Positions 44,907-53,268 of a DNA stretch of 64,000 bases are shown in pieces. Numbering within the stretch: the first letter of the stretch is position 1; the number at the start of each line of letters is the position of its first letter. The DNA comes from Selenihalanaerobacter shriftii (GTDB lineage Bacteria > Bacillota > Halanaerobiia > Halobacteroidales > Acetohalobiaceae). The DNA lies in the NCBI RefSeq assembly GCF_900167185.1, contig NZ_FUWM01000004.1:62001-126000 (forward strand), written 5' to 3'. The notes under the pieces are model-generated. The model searched no databases, was not told where the DNA came from, and saw only the letters and a list, made by a program, of their open reading frames with translations. A program made the translations under genes and the position numbers.

Positions 44907-44930
44907 CTGAAAAGTTTCGACACTTTTCAG
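44907..44930 (-). promoter_or_regulatory. Palindromic TTCGAC-centred candidate operator of the all operon
   Basis: A 24-base inverted repeat with perfect 9-bp arms contains TTTCGACA (44915-44922). The same core returns at 45120, 47103, and in variant form at 49029, 53240 and 57704, always between genes of the purine region. PucR is the obvious candidate to bind it, but this is inference. Confidence 0.5.
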
Positions 44931-45119
44931 ATGCCTCTATATAATATATTCTATCTTACTACCTTGACTCCCTTTATAAACAAATTATGATCATCAATCA
45001 AATATATTGTTGATATTTCACAATGAGACTCTTGTAAACTACTATTATATGTAATATCAAATATAAATAATAATAATATAATTATTTATTATCTTCTTCA
45101 GTATCTAATTTCTACTATT

Positions 45120-45127
45120 TTTCGACA
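45120..45127 (-). promoter_or_regulatory. Second TTTCGACA box upstream of allH
   Basis: An exact copy of TTTCGACA about 270 bases upstream of allH. See the operator at 44907-44930 for the shared motif. Confidence 0.35.
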
Positions 45128-45232
45128 TTTGCCTTTGTGAAGATACTATAAAAATATTCTATGTAATTATGTATATTTTATAAATTGCGGTTTTTTTAAT
45201 TTATTTATAATTCAATAACTACAATTACTAAA

Positions 45233-45274
45233 TAAAAAAGCTGTCCCTAAAAACATCTAGAGACAACTCTATAA
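45233..45274 (-). terminator. Intrinsic terminator of pucR-like gene
   Basis: On the minus strand AGTTGTCTCTA pairs with TAGGGACAGCT (with G-T pairs), followed by six T residues. It lies about 55 bases after the stop codon. Confidence 0.8.
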
Positions 45275-45326
45275 ACAATATTATATCCAATTATAACTAT
45301 ATCTCCTTAACCAGCTAAAATTTTAT

Positions 45327-47045
45327 TTAAATTCCTTCTTTATTAAAATTCATTAACTTTAAACCTATCTCTAAATTAAGCCTTTGCTCTCTATCATCTA
45401 AATCCACATCCATTATCTTTTGAATACGCTCTACTCTATATAAAACACTATTGTAATGTAAAAATAAATTGTCAGCCATCTTCTTGAGATTACCATTACA
45501 AATAAAATACTGTTCTAAAGTATCAACAAATTCTGTATTATTCTTTTGATCATATTCAACTAATGAACGAATAGTATCACTTATAAATGAGTCAATCTCA
45601 TCTGATTCAAGATTATATAATAATCTATAAATTCCTAAATCATCAAAGAAAACAATATTACTATCTCGTTTAATAACATTAACTACTTTAAGAACACTTT
45701 TAGCTTCTTCATAGCTATCTTGTAAACGCTTTATATCATCATAATAATTCCCTACTCCTACTATTAATTCTTGTTTAACTAACCTATCCGTTATCCTTAG
45801 TAGCTCTTGCACAAATTCTGTAATTTGATCCTGTAATTTTTCTAAAGTTGTCTGCTGCTCTTCTACAGTTTTATCTACATCTATATCCACAGGATATAAT
45901 AGAATGATGTTTGATCCTCTATCTCCTAAGATCACTTCAGGATACTTGTTTTTTAAATATAAATTTAGCTCTGATAAAACTGTAGACTTTAATTCCTGAA
46001 AAGTTTTCTGACAATTATTAATCGATCTTTGATTTGCTGTTAAGTCAAATAATATCACTGTATAATTCTTATTTAAATCCCAACCGATTGAATTTGCTCG
46101 TTCCATAACTGTTATCCGTGAATCAAATTTACCAGAAGTGATATCATATAATAATTCATTACGATATTTTCGTTCAACTTCAAAAATTGCTTGTTGATTA
46201 ACCATTTCTAAAGCAGCTACAGTTGCAGAGCGCTCTATGGCCATTAAATCTACTTTTTTTAATTTTTGATTTACTTCCCAAACAAAAATATGACCTCTTA
46301 ATTTACGTCCTCCCATAATAGGAATTGACATCTGATATAAATCATTATCATTCATCTCAATTTCTGTTCTTTTAAAACGCCCTACTAATTTATCTTTTTT
46401 GATTAATTCCTTATCTAAATAATTACTGCCAAGTTCATCACCTTTAGGTATAATATCAGAAAGATTCATTTTCTCTTCTTTACATGGTGAAAAAGATAAA
46501 ATTTTAAATTTAGGATCAACAATTGCAACAGGACTATTAATTAATTGGGATAAAGTACCTGTTATCTCAGATATTCCTCCACCATCCAAAACTACATCCA
46601 TTAAATGACTATGCATATCAAAGGACATCTTTAAAAAACTGGCCTGTTCATTCAAAATTTCACTTAAAACAGTCTCCATTATTTCTGAAAACGAAACTTC
46701 ATAAGGTAATTCCAATAAAGGAAAACCTAATTCATCAGCTTGTTTAACCATCATTTCTGGTATTTCTTCTATATACCGCCCAGGTTTAATTCCTAAACCA
46801 GCTAAGTTACTATCATCCAATTTTGGAATAAGAGTAGATAATAATTTAAAATCATCTCGCATTGAATAAGTTGTCGTAATCAAAAACTCGCCTTCTTTAA
46901 CCCAATCTAAAATATCTGGAACTTCCATTACATTAATATACTTAATAGTATTATCAAGACCTTGTTGACCTGCTATTACTTTAACATCTTTTAATGGGTT
47001 TAATTCTAAAGCTTCTCTAACTGTAATCCCTATCTCTTTTGGCAT
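45327..47045 (-). CDS. PucR-family transcriptional regulator
   Basis: The 572-residue regulator has an N-terminal PucR domain (1-125, ITVREALELNPLKDVKVIAG), a middle sensor or GGDEF-like part (about 300-440), and a C-terminal PucR-type helix-turn-helix (about 515-570, NLKKMADNLFLHYNSVLYRV). B. subtilis PucR controls purine catabolism. Here it lies between the all-type operon and the purine permease and hydroxylase genes, which fits. GAGGAGGG precedes the ATG. It has a TTTCGACA box 58 bases upstream and may regulate itself. Confidence 0.92.
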   Translation of the reverse strand: MPKEIGITVREALELNPLKDVKVIAGQQGLDNTIKYINVMEVPDILDWVKEGEFLITTTYSMRDDFKLLSTLIPKLDDSNLAGLGIKPGRYIEEIPEMMVKQADELGFPLLELPYEVSFSEIMETVLSEILNEQASFLKMSFDMHSHLMDVVLDGGGISEITGTLSQLINSPVAIVDPKFKILSFSPCKEEKMNLSDIIPKGDELGSNYLDKELIKKDKLVGRFKRTEIEMNDNDLYQMSIPIMGGRKLRGHIFVWEVNQKLKKVDLMAIERSATVAALEMVNQQAIFEVERKYRNELLYDITSGKFDSRITVMERANSIGWDLNKNYTVILFDLTANQRSINNCQKTFQELKSTVLSELNLYLKNKYPEVILGDRGSNIILLYPVDIDVDKTVEEQQTTLEKLQDQITEFVQELLRITDRLVKQELIVGVGNYYDDIKRLQDSYEEAKSVLKVVNVIKRDSNIVFFDDLGIYRLLYNLESDEIDSFISDTIRSLVEYDQKNNTEFVDTLEQYFICNGNLKKMADNLFLHYNSVLYRVERIQKIMDVDLDDREQRLNLEIGLKLMNFNKEGI

Positions 47046-47102
47046 ATCTATTCCCTCCTCTGATCCTTAAAAATAGAATTAATCTTTGAATTCGATTAAA
47101 TT

Positions 47103-47110
47103 TTTCGACA
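47103..47110 (-). promoter_or_regulatory. TTTCGACA box upstream of pucR
   Basis: The sequence around it (TTTTTCGACAATTTTTTAC) closely matches the one upstream of the permease (TTTTCCGACAACTTTTACA, from 49027). Both lie before start codons of the purine region. Confidence 0.45.
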
Positions 47111-47255
47111 ATTTTTTACTTGACCCTTAGTTTATTATATTTTACTATGAATATCAATAATCCTTTGTAATAATTGTACAAAGATATCTTTTTTTATTTT
47201 AAACAAAGAATAATATAATTATATATTAATTTATTTTTAAAATTAATTCCTGCTT

Positions 47256-47293
47256 AAAAAATAATAATACCTGCCTATATAGGCAGGTATTAT
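47256..47293 (-). terminator. Perfect hairpin downstream of the permease, second of two
   Basis: AATAATACCTGCC (47262-47274) pairs perfectly with 47281-47293 around TATATA. On the minus strand it is followed by ATTTTTTAAG. Confidence 0.8.
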
Positions 47294-47392
47294 TAAAAAA
47301 GAGGGAGAGAAAACTTTTATTTTCTTGTATGTTATTCATTTCACAATTAATTATACCATGCTTCATATAATTTGTAAATATATATTTAAGAT

Positions 47393-47435
47393 AAAACATC
47401 CCCTTACTTAATAAATTATTAAGCAAGAGGATGTA
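47393..47435 (-). terminator. Terminator of the permease gene
   Basis: On the minus strand CATCCTCTTGCTTAATAA pairs with TTAAGTAAGGGGATG (a few G-T pairs), followed by TTTTATC. It lies about 45 bases after the permease stop codon. Confidence 0.8.
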
Positions 47436-47476
47436 TAGAATATATCTTTATTACTTTAAGGCATTATAATTATGAA

Positions 47477-48862
47477 TTAAGCAAGACCTCTTTCTTCATC
47501 AGTACCAGGAACAACATTATCTAAAACTAAAGTTATAATTGCTGTTACTGCCATACCAGTGCTTCCAATAGTATTAACAACTTCAGCTATTACTTTAGCA
47601 TTTGGAAGCTCTAATGGATTATTGCCAAAGTAAACTGGAAGACTTAGGCCCATGAATAATGCAAAACCAACGATCATTTGGTTTCTTTGAGAATTCATGT
47701 CTGCTTTCATTAAAGTACTAAGACCTACTGCAGCAATTAAACCAAATAATGCGCAATAAACTCCACCTACTACTGGACTTGGAATGGTAGCTACTAAAGC
47801 ACCTACCTTAGCAAATAACCCTAAGCCAATTAAAAGGATAGCTGCTACAATTGCTACATATCTACTTGCTACTTTAGTAAGTCCTACTCAACCAATATTT
47901 TCAGTATAACTACTATTAGCAAATCCACCAAATAATCCAGCTAAAAAACAACCGATACCTTCAGAACCAATTCCTTTATTAATCTGCTTAGTAGTCGGTT
48001 TTGGTGCACCTGACACATCAGCCATAGAGAAGTAATCTCCAAAAGATTCAATTGTTGATGCTAAATATGCAGCAAACATCGCTAAGATATAAGATATCTT
48101 AAACTTTGGTACTCCCCACGGAAGAATTAAAGTTTTAATATCTCTAAACCATGGTGCATTCCTCACTGGAGCAAAGTCTACATAGCCAGGTGCTCCTGCT
48201 TCTATAATCCCTGTTAAAGACCCCGCTAATGCTACAAGATACCCAATAACTACTGCAATTAAAATTGGGAATAAGCTAAGTTTTTTGTTCTTACTCATTA
48301 AAGAGAAATATAATACAGTAACAATCACTATAATAGAAATTGCCCAGTTTCCTCCAGCTTGTGGTGCTCCTGCTTCATATAATCCTAAACCGATTAACGT
48401 AATAGTCGGTCCAATCACTATTGGACTAATGAACTTTCTTAGGAGTCCCATTAAACCAGAATAACCTATAATTGCCTCAACTACAGCCCCGGCCATAATA
48501 GCTCCAGAAATATAAGCCATAGTCCCTGGTCCACCAGCATCAGTTGACGCAATTATCGCTAAACATGGAGCAATAAACGAGAAAGATGTTCCTTGAATAA
48601 TTGGTAAACCTGTACCAATACTAACTTGAAGTAAAGTTGCTACACCAGCTGCAATAAAACAAGCACTAACTAAAACAGCCATCTGCACCGGATTCATACC
48701 TAATTGAGGCCCTAATAATAATGGTACAGCTACTGTTGCTCCAAACATTGTTAAGATTGTTTGAAGACTTAATCCTAATGCTTTAGAAAAAGGTTTTGGC
48801 ACATCATCTAAACCATAAATAATTCCCTTTTTATTAGTATTTTCATCTGCTTGTACTGCCAT
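47477..48862 (-). CDS. NCS2/NAT-family purine (xanthine/uracil) permease with in-frame UGA at codon 325
   Basis: Reading through one in-frame TGA (minus strand, 47890-47888) gives a 461-residue nucleobase permease of normal family length with about 12-14 membrane segments. It has GLSLQTILTMFGATVAVP at the start, the TM3 motif IIQGTSFSFIAP, and the NAT signature ENIG-U-VGLTK (pattern [QEP]NxGxxxxT[RKG]). The TGA occupies the variable position right after the glycine. Both halves are in the same frame, have no other defect, and keep family conservation up to the C-terminus (VGGVYCALFGLIAAVGLS). Either selenocysteine is inserted here or this is a young nonsense mutation (TTA for leucine to TGA needs one change). 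The gene lies between selenium-type hydroxylase genes and pucR. Confidence 0.85.
47864..47882 (-). promoter_or_regulatory. Weak candidate SECIS-like hairpin after the permease UGA
   Basis: Five bases after the TGA, ACTT-A-CTA pairs with TAG-C-AAGT around the loop AAG (7 pairs, one A-C mismatch). The loop has a G, but the stem is AT-rich and nearer to the UGA than in typical bacterial SECIS elements. Support is weak. Confidence 0.25.
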
Positions 48863-49028
48863 TTTAATATAACCCCCTCTTGGTTGTTGGTTAATATGTT
48901 TCCTTAAAGTTAAATCAGATTATTCTTTTGCAACTTTTATGCTTCAAATCCTCCTTTCATTATAAATAAATTTTATAATTACAAAATTTATTAAACCCTT
49001 TATTTACTAAAATTTATTTTTTAAAATT

Positions 49029-49036
49029 TTCCGACA
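49029..49036 (-). promoter_or_regulatory. TTCCGACA box upstream of the permease
   Basis: A one-base variant of TTTCGACA in similar surroundings to the box upstream of pucR. It lies 170 bases before the permease start, just after the hydroxylase hairpin. Confidence 0.4.
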
Positions 49037-49059
49037 ACTTTTACATAACAATTGATTAG

Positions 49060-49110
49060 GGTTATTGCTCCCTGATTTAAATAATATTACTAAATCAAGG
49101 AGCAATTAAC
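49060..49110. terminator. Hairpin between hydroxylase and permease genes
   Basis: ATTGCTCCCTGATTTAA (49064-49080) pairs with TAAATCAAGGAGCAAT (49091-49106) with one mismatch. No T run follows on the minus strand, so it may act as a weak terminator, or protect the hydroxylase mRNA end. Confidence 0.6.
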
Positions 49111-49127
49111 TTTATTTATAAGAAACT

Positions 49128-51452
49128 TTAATTACTTCCTTCTTTTTCTTTTAATGCATTTAAAATCTTTTCTGGAGTAATTGGTAAGTCTTTGATTCTA
49201 ATACCAATCGCATCATAAACTGCATTAGCAATAGCAGGGGCAGCCGGAATCATTGCTGGTTCAGCCACTCCACGGGCTCCAAACGGACCATGCTCTAATG
49301 CATTCTCTACTATATTAGTTTCGATATTTGGTATATCCATAGCAGTTGGAATCTTATAGTCAACAAAAGATTTGTTTAGAAGCTTACCTCCATCATATAC
49401 AAACTCTTCAAATAGAGCTGTACCAAAACCTTGGACTAATCCACCCTCTAACTGTCCTTCTACTAATTCTGGATTGATTGCCGTACCTACATCGAAAGTA
49501 GAAATCATATTTAATACTTCCACTTGACCTGTCTTTGTGTCTACTTCAACTTCAGCAGCATGACAACCATAAGTCCAGTGATTTACAGTTCTACCTTGAC
49601 CATTTTCATCAAGATTACTCACATCTTCTGGAATATATACGCCACGACCGATTACCTGTCCACCTCTACCGCTTCCATCTGCATACTGTAGACCAATAGC
49701 ATATTTACTAATTGGAGCTTGTTTGTCAGTATTCTCTGGATCAGTAGTATCAAAGATAATACAATCTTCCATGTCTAAATCATCTATATCTACTCCTAAG
49801 TCCTCAGATGCATAATCAAATAATTGCTCTCTAGCATCTTCAGCAGCATTGATGATAGCATTTCCTACTGAGAATGTAGTTCTACTACCTACTGTCTGCC
49901 ACTCATAAGGAGTATAATCAGTATTTGGAGTTGAAACATTAATAGCATCTATAGAAACTCCTAATGCATCGGCAGCCATCTGAGCTAAAGCAGTATAAGC
50001 TCCCTGACCGATATCAGTAGCAGTGATTAATAAGTTAATAGAACCATCTGCTAAAACCTGAATAAGTGCACTAGATGCTGCATTTGGAGGTGTAGAAGGT
50101 CCTTTATAACCTCCAGCAATACCTTTTCCTCTAATTTTATTAGGATTTTCTGTATCCTCTGTTTCATCTAACTTAATCTGTTCAGCAGTTAATTCTAAAG
50201 TTTCACTATATCCTACATTTGATAATTCTTCACCAGTTACATTCTTAGAACCATCTTTAAGAGCATTCTTCAATCTCATTTCTAAAGGAGTAAAACCTAA
50301 ATCTTCAGCAATATTCTCTATATGCTGTTCAATACCCCAGTGAATCTCACACATACCAAAACCACGATAAGCACCTGTCACTGGTCTATTAGTATAAACA
50401 CAATAGGAGTCACCTTTTACATTTGGGATCTCATAAGGACCGGCACAAGAATAACCTCCAGTCTTACTTACGTTTACTGTATAATCGTTATATGCTCCAC
50501 CATCCCAAATATACTCTATCTCTTGAGCAATGATATCTCCATCTTCTTTTACGCCTGTTTTATATCTAGCAACAAGCCCTGGTCGAGCGGTTGCACATTC
50601 AAACTCTTCAGCACGAGTATAAGTGATCTTTACCGGGCGACCTGGTACCGATTTAGATAAAGCTACAGCAATTGGAGTCTCTGGATTTAAACCAGCTTTA
50701 CCACCAAATCCACCACCAATCGGTACAGAATCAACTCTAATTTGATTTAGTGGTTTTTCAAAAACTACTCCCACTAATTCTCGTAAAGCATCTGGTGACT
50801 GCGCACTAGACCAGATATTTAATTTTCCATTTAATTGAGATTGAGCAACACTAACGTGAGTCTCAATTGGAACGTGTTGTACCATTGGTACTTCAAACTC
50901 TTCTTCATAAATGTGATCAGCCTCTTTAAAAGCTTTATCAGTATTCCCTTTTCTTAACTTAAAATGATTACTGATATTACTATCCTTAACCGGATGGATA
51001 AAGTCAGCATGACCATAATCATTAATATTTTCATGGATTAAAAGATCTTTTTCTTCCAGTGATTCTTTTGGATCAACAAGAGATGGTAATTCTTCATATT
51101 TTACTTCAATTGATTGTAATGCTCTCTGAGCAGTCTCTAATGTTTCAGCAGCTACTGCAGCCACTGCATCACCAATAAACCTTACTTTATCTATAGCTAA
51201 TACAGTTCTATCTCCAATATATAACCCTGTTACATTTGGGAAATCCTTTCCTGTAATTACTGCTTTAACTCCTGGTAGAGCTTCTGCTCTAGAAGTATCA
51301 ATACTTATAATTTTAGCATGCTCATAAGGACTTCTTAATACTTTTCCGTATAACATATTGCTCATCTTTAAATCATCTGTATATTTAGCTGAACCAGTTA
51401 CCTTTTCAATTCCATCTTTTCGCTTAACATTTGTTCCTACTACTTTCCCCAT
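49128..51452 (-). CDS. Xanthine dehydrogenase-type molybdenum hydroxylase, large (Mo) subunit
   Basis: The 774-residue protein is a molybdopterin-binding subunit: N-terminal a/b hammerhead domain (VKRKDGIEKVTGSAKYTDDL), then cofactor-binding motifs GGGFGGKAG, GAYRGFGMCEIHW and GQGAYTALAQMAADALGV, and near the C-terminus GARGVAEPAMIPAAPAIANA with the catalytic glutamate. It hydroxylates an N-heterocycle such as xanthine, hypoxanthine or nicotinate. The nearby yqeB, yqeC and mocA genes suggest a selenium-containing cofactor rather than plain Mo=S. Its place next to a purine permease supports a purine substrate. AAGGAGGG precedes the ATG. Confidence 0.92.
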   Translation of the reverse strand: MGKVVGTNVKRKDGIEKVTGSAKYTDDLKMSNMLYGKVLRSPYEHAKIISIDTSRAEALPGVKAVITGKDFPNVTGLYIGDRTVLAIDKVRFIGDAVAAVAAETLETAQRALQSIEVKYEELPSLVDPKESLEEKDLLIHENINDYGHADFIHPVKDSNISNHFKLRKGNTDKAFKEADHIYEEEFEVPMVQHVPIETHVSVAQSQLNGKLNIWSSAQSPDALRELVGVVFEKPLNQIRVDSVPIGGGFGGKAGLNPETPIAVALSKSVPGRPVKITYTRAEEFECATARPGLVARYKTGVKEDGDIIAQEIEYIWDGGAYNDYTVNVSKTGGYSCAGPYEIPNVKGDSYCVYTNRPVTGAYRGFGMCEIHWGIEQHIENIAEDLGFTPLEMRLKNALKDGSKNVTGEELSNVGYSETLELTAEQIKLDETEDTENPNKIRGKGIAGGYKGPSTPPNAASSALIQVLADGSINLLITATDIGQGAYTALAQMAADALGVSIDAINVSTPNTDYTPYEWQTVGSRTTFSVGNAIINAAEDAREQLFDYASEDLGVDIDDLDMEDCIIFDTTDPENTDKQAPISKYAIGLQYADGSGRGGQVIGRGVYIPEDVSNLDENGQGRTVNHWTYGCHAAEVEVDTKTGQVEVLNMISTFDVGTAINPELVEGQLEGGLVQGFGTALFEEFVYDGGKLLNKSFVDYKIPTAMDIPNIETNIVENALEHGPFGARGVAEPAMIPAAPAIANAVYDAIGIRIKDLPITPEKILNALKEKEGSN

Positions 51453-51478
51453 AACTATGCCACCCTCCTTACTGAAAT

Positions 51479-51946
51479 TTAATTAATTTTCTCTGCAACA
51501 GCTTTAATAGCTTCTATAATCTTTGTATATCCTGTGCAACGACACAAGTTTCCAGCAATAGCTTCTCTAATTTCAAAATCTGTTGGATTAGGATTTCTTC
51601 TTAACAATGCCTCAGTAGACATAATCATACCTGGCGTACAATATCCACATTGTAAGGCAGAATATTCAATAAATGTTTCTTGGATTACACTAAGCCCACT
51701 TCCACTAGCTAAGCCTTCAATAGTTTCAATCTCTTTGCCATCTGCTTCTACTGCAAACATCATGCAAGCATTAACTGCTTTGCCGTCAAGAAGAACTGTA
51801 CAAGCACCACATTCTCCTTCTGCACAACCTTCTTTAGCACCAGTTAAATCCATATCTTCTCTAATAAAAGTTAATAATGTTTGGTTTGGTGCAACTTCAT
51901 ACTCCCTAACTTCACCATTAACAGTAAACTTTATCTTTTGCTTCAT
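51479..51946 (-). CDS. Molybdenum hydroxylase, [2Fe-2S] small subunit
   Basis: The 155-residue protein binds two [2Fe-2S] clusters: the plant-ferredoxin-type set in GCAEGECGACTVLLDG with a further cysteine in VNACMM, and the second set in CGYCTPGMIM and CRCTGY. It carries electrons from the Mo centre to FAD. I place the start at the ATG at 51946, nine bases after GAGGAGGG. The gene lies 33 bases after the FAD subunit and 26 bases before the large subunit. Confidence 0.95.
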   Translation of the reverse strand: MKQKIKFTVNGEVREYEVAPNQTLLTFIREDMDLTGAKEGCAEGECGACTVLLDGKAVNACMMFAVEADGKEIETIEGLASGSGLSVIQETFIEYSALQCGYCTPGMIMSTEALLRRNPNPTDFEIREAIAGNLCRCTGYTKIIEAIKAVAEKIN

Positions 51947-51979
51947 AATCAATTTCCCTCCTCAAATTGAAAGGTTAAT

Positions 51980-52846
51980 TTATCCTAATTTATCTACAAC
52001 TTCTTCAATTCCTCTTTTAGTCTGAACCTCTATCATATTCTCTCGATATTCTTTAGTTCCTCTTAAGTCAGTAATTGGAGAAACTAATTCTGCCGCTTTC
52101 TTAGCAGCTTCATCAATTATTTCATCAGTAATTTCATCAGTATTTAAGATTTCTTCAACTTCAGTTGATCTAAATGGTGTAGGAGCTACAGCACCTAAAG
52201 CTACCTTAAAGTTATAACCTGAATCATCTTTTTGTCCAACTACAGCTACACCTATAATAGCTAAGTCTACAGCTTTTCTACGAGAATGTTTTACATACTT
52301 ACCAGCTTGATTGACTTTAGGTTTGCAAATTTGAATTTCTGTTACAATTTCACCATCTTCTAAAATAGTCTGTCCCGGTCCTACAAAGAAATCTTCTGCT
52401 GTTACACTTCTACAGCCTGTTACGCCTACAATCTTAATCTCAGCATCTAAAGCTAATAAAGAAGTAAGCGTGTCCGCGGATGGAGAAGCATTACAAACAT
52501 TACCTCCAATAGTAGCTCTATTTCTAATCTGATACGAACCTACAGTACGAGCTGCATTAGCTAAAATTTCCCAATGCTCTCTTACTACTCCAGATTCAGC
52601 TATCATATTCAATTTAGTAGCTGCACCTATTCTTAACACTTCTTTTCCTTCATCATAAGTTATCTTGTCAATTCCCTCTAATGCCTTAATATCAACGACA
52701 TGCTTTGGTTCTAAACCTTTTTCCTGCATAGCAACAATTAAATCAGTCCCACCTGCTAATACTTTAGCATTTTCACCATGAGCCTTTAAAAGCGAACATA
52801 CTTCTTCAACACTCACGGGTTTAAAGTACTCAAAATTCTTGATCAT
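51980..52846 (-). CDS. Molybdenum hydroxylase, FAD-binding medium subunit
   Basis: The 288-residue protein has the FAD-binding PCMH fold: KVLAGGTDLIVAMQ near residue 30, GSYQIRNRATIGGNVCNASP near residue 100, then the C-terminal CO-dehydrogenase flavoprotein domain. It passes electrons to NAD or another carrier. I place the start at the ATG at 52846, nine bases after AGGAGG; an upstream frame with several lysines and cysteines (from 52909) looks untranslated. It is the first gene of the three-gene hydroxylase operon. Confidence 0.94.
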   Translation of the reverse strand: MIKNFEYFKPVSVEEVCSLLKAHGENAKVLAGGTDLIVAMQEKGLEPKHVVDIKALEGIDKITYDEGKEVLRIGAATKLNMIAESGVVREHWEILANAARTVGSYQIRNRATIGGNVCNASPSADTLTSLLALDAEIKIVGVTGCRSVTAEDFFVGPGQTILEDGEIVTEIQICKPKVNQAGKYVKHSRRKAVDLAIIGVAVVGQKDDSGYNFKVALGAVAPTPFRSTEVEEILNTDEITDEIIDEAAKKAAELVSPITDLRGTKEYRENMIEVQTKRGIEEVVDKLG

Positions 52847-53071
52847 TTCTAGGCACCTCCTAGCTTTTTTCTTCAATTTAATTGGTTTTTTATAATAGCA
52901 ACAATTCAATTATTTAAATAACTATTAAAATAATTGAACATTTATTAAAGCTATTACTCCTACTTTTAATCAATTCAAATTACTTATGTTTGTGATGTGA
53001 ATTGATTAAATTTCACACAACAAATGAACTAAATTTCAGACAATTGATACATAAATCTTTAACAATAATAA

Positions 53072-53164
53072 TTAAACAAAACTCTCAAACCAATTTTGTG
53101 ATTTATCTACATCAATTGTCATTATCCGTTCCTCAGTATCAAAATTCGTCTTAAATCCACTCAA
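53072..53164 (-). other. Short open frame or gene remnant
   Basis: A 30-codon stretch from TTG to TAA has protein-like composition (SGFKTNFDTEERIMTIDVDK, then a final QNWFESFV). It lacks a ribosome site and matches no family known to me. It may be the last part of a lost gene or a small peptide; or it is chance. Confidence 0.25.
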
Positions 53165-53239
53165 TGCCTTTGTAATTATACCCTAAAAATAAAATAATCA
53201 ATTTATTGTATATTACTAAATCACTTATTATACTATCAT

Positions 53240-53247
53240 ATTCGACA
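53240..53247 (-). promoter_or_regulatory. ATTCGACA box in the hydroxylase control region
   Basis: It has seven of eight bases of TTTCGACA and is followed by AAAATTCTACA, similar to the other boxes. It lies nearly 400 bases before the FAD subunit, so its link to that promoter is unsure. Confidence 0.3.
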
Positions 53248-53268
53248 AAATTCTACAATGGAAATTAT

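Larger units (their letters stand above)
44847..45326. other. Intergenic region with candidate operators and pucR terminator
   Basis: The 480-base gap between allH and pucR holds a perfect 24-base palindrome with 9-bp arms (CTGAAAAGT-TTCGAC-ACTTTTCAG, 44907-44930) close to allH, a second TTTCGACA (45120-45127), and the pucR terminator at its right end. No gene was found in it. It is likely the control region of the all-type operon. Confidence 0.65.
47046..47476. other. Intergenic region between permease end and pucR start
   Basis: The 430-base gap carries a TTTCGACA box (47103-47110) near the start of pucR and two strong hairpins on its other side (47262-47293 and 47397-47434), which follow the permease gene. 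No gene was recognised. Confidence 0.6.
52847..53268. other. Intergenic region upstream of the hydroxylase operon
   Basis: The 420-base gap holds a TTTCGACA-like box (ATTCGACA, 53240-53247), two partly similar runs (TTTCAGACAA and TTTCACACAA near 53010-53042), a TATAAT on the minus strand near 53180, and a short open stretch (53072-53164). No full gene was recognised. It is likely the promoter region of the hydroxylase operon. Confidence 0.55.

Noticed and set aside
47226-47426. 66-residue minus-strand frame downstream of the permease
   Set aside because: It runs through two terminator hairpins and has no ribosome site or protein-like pattern.
51534-52025. 163-residue open frame on the plus strand
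   Set aside because: It is antisense to the Fe-S subunit and the gene boundary beside it, with no family features.
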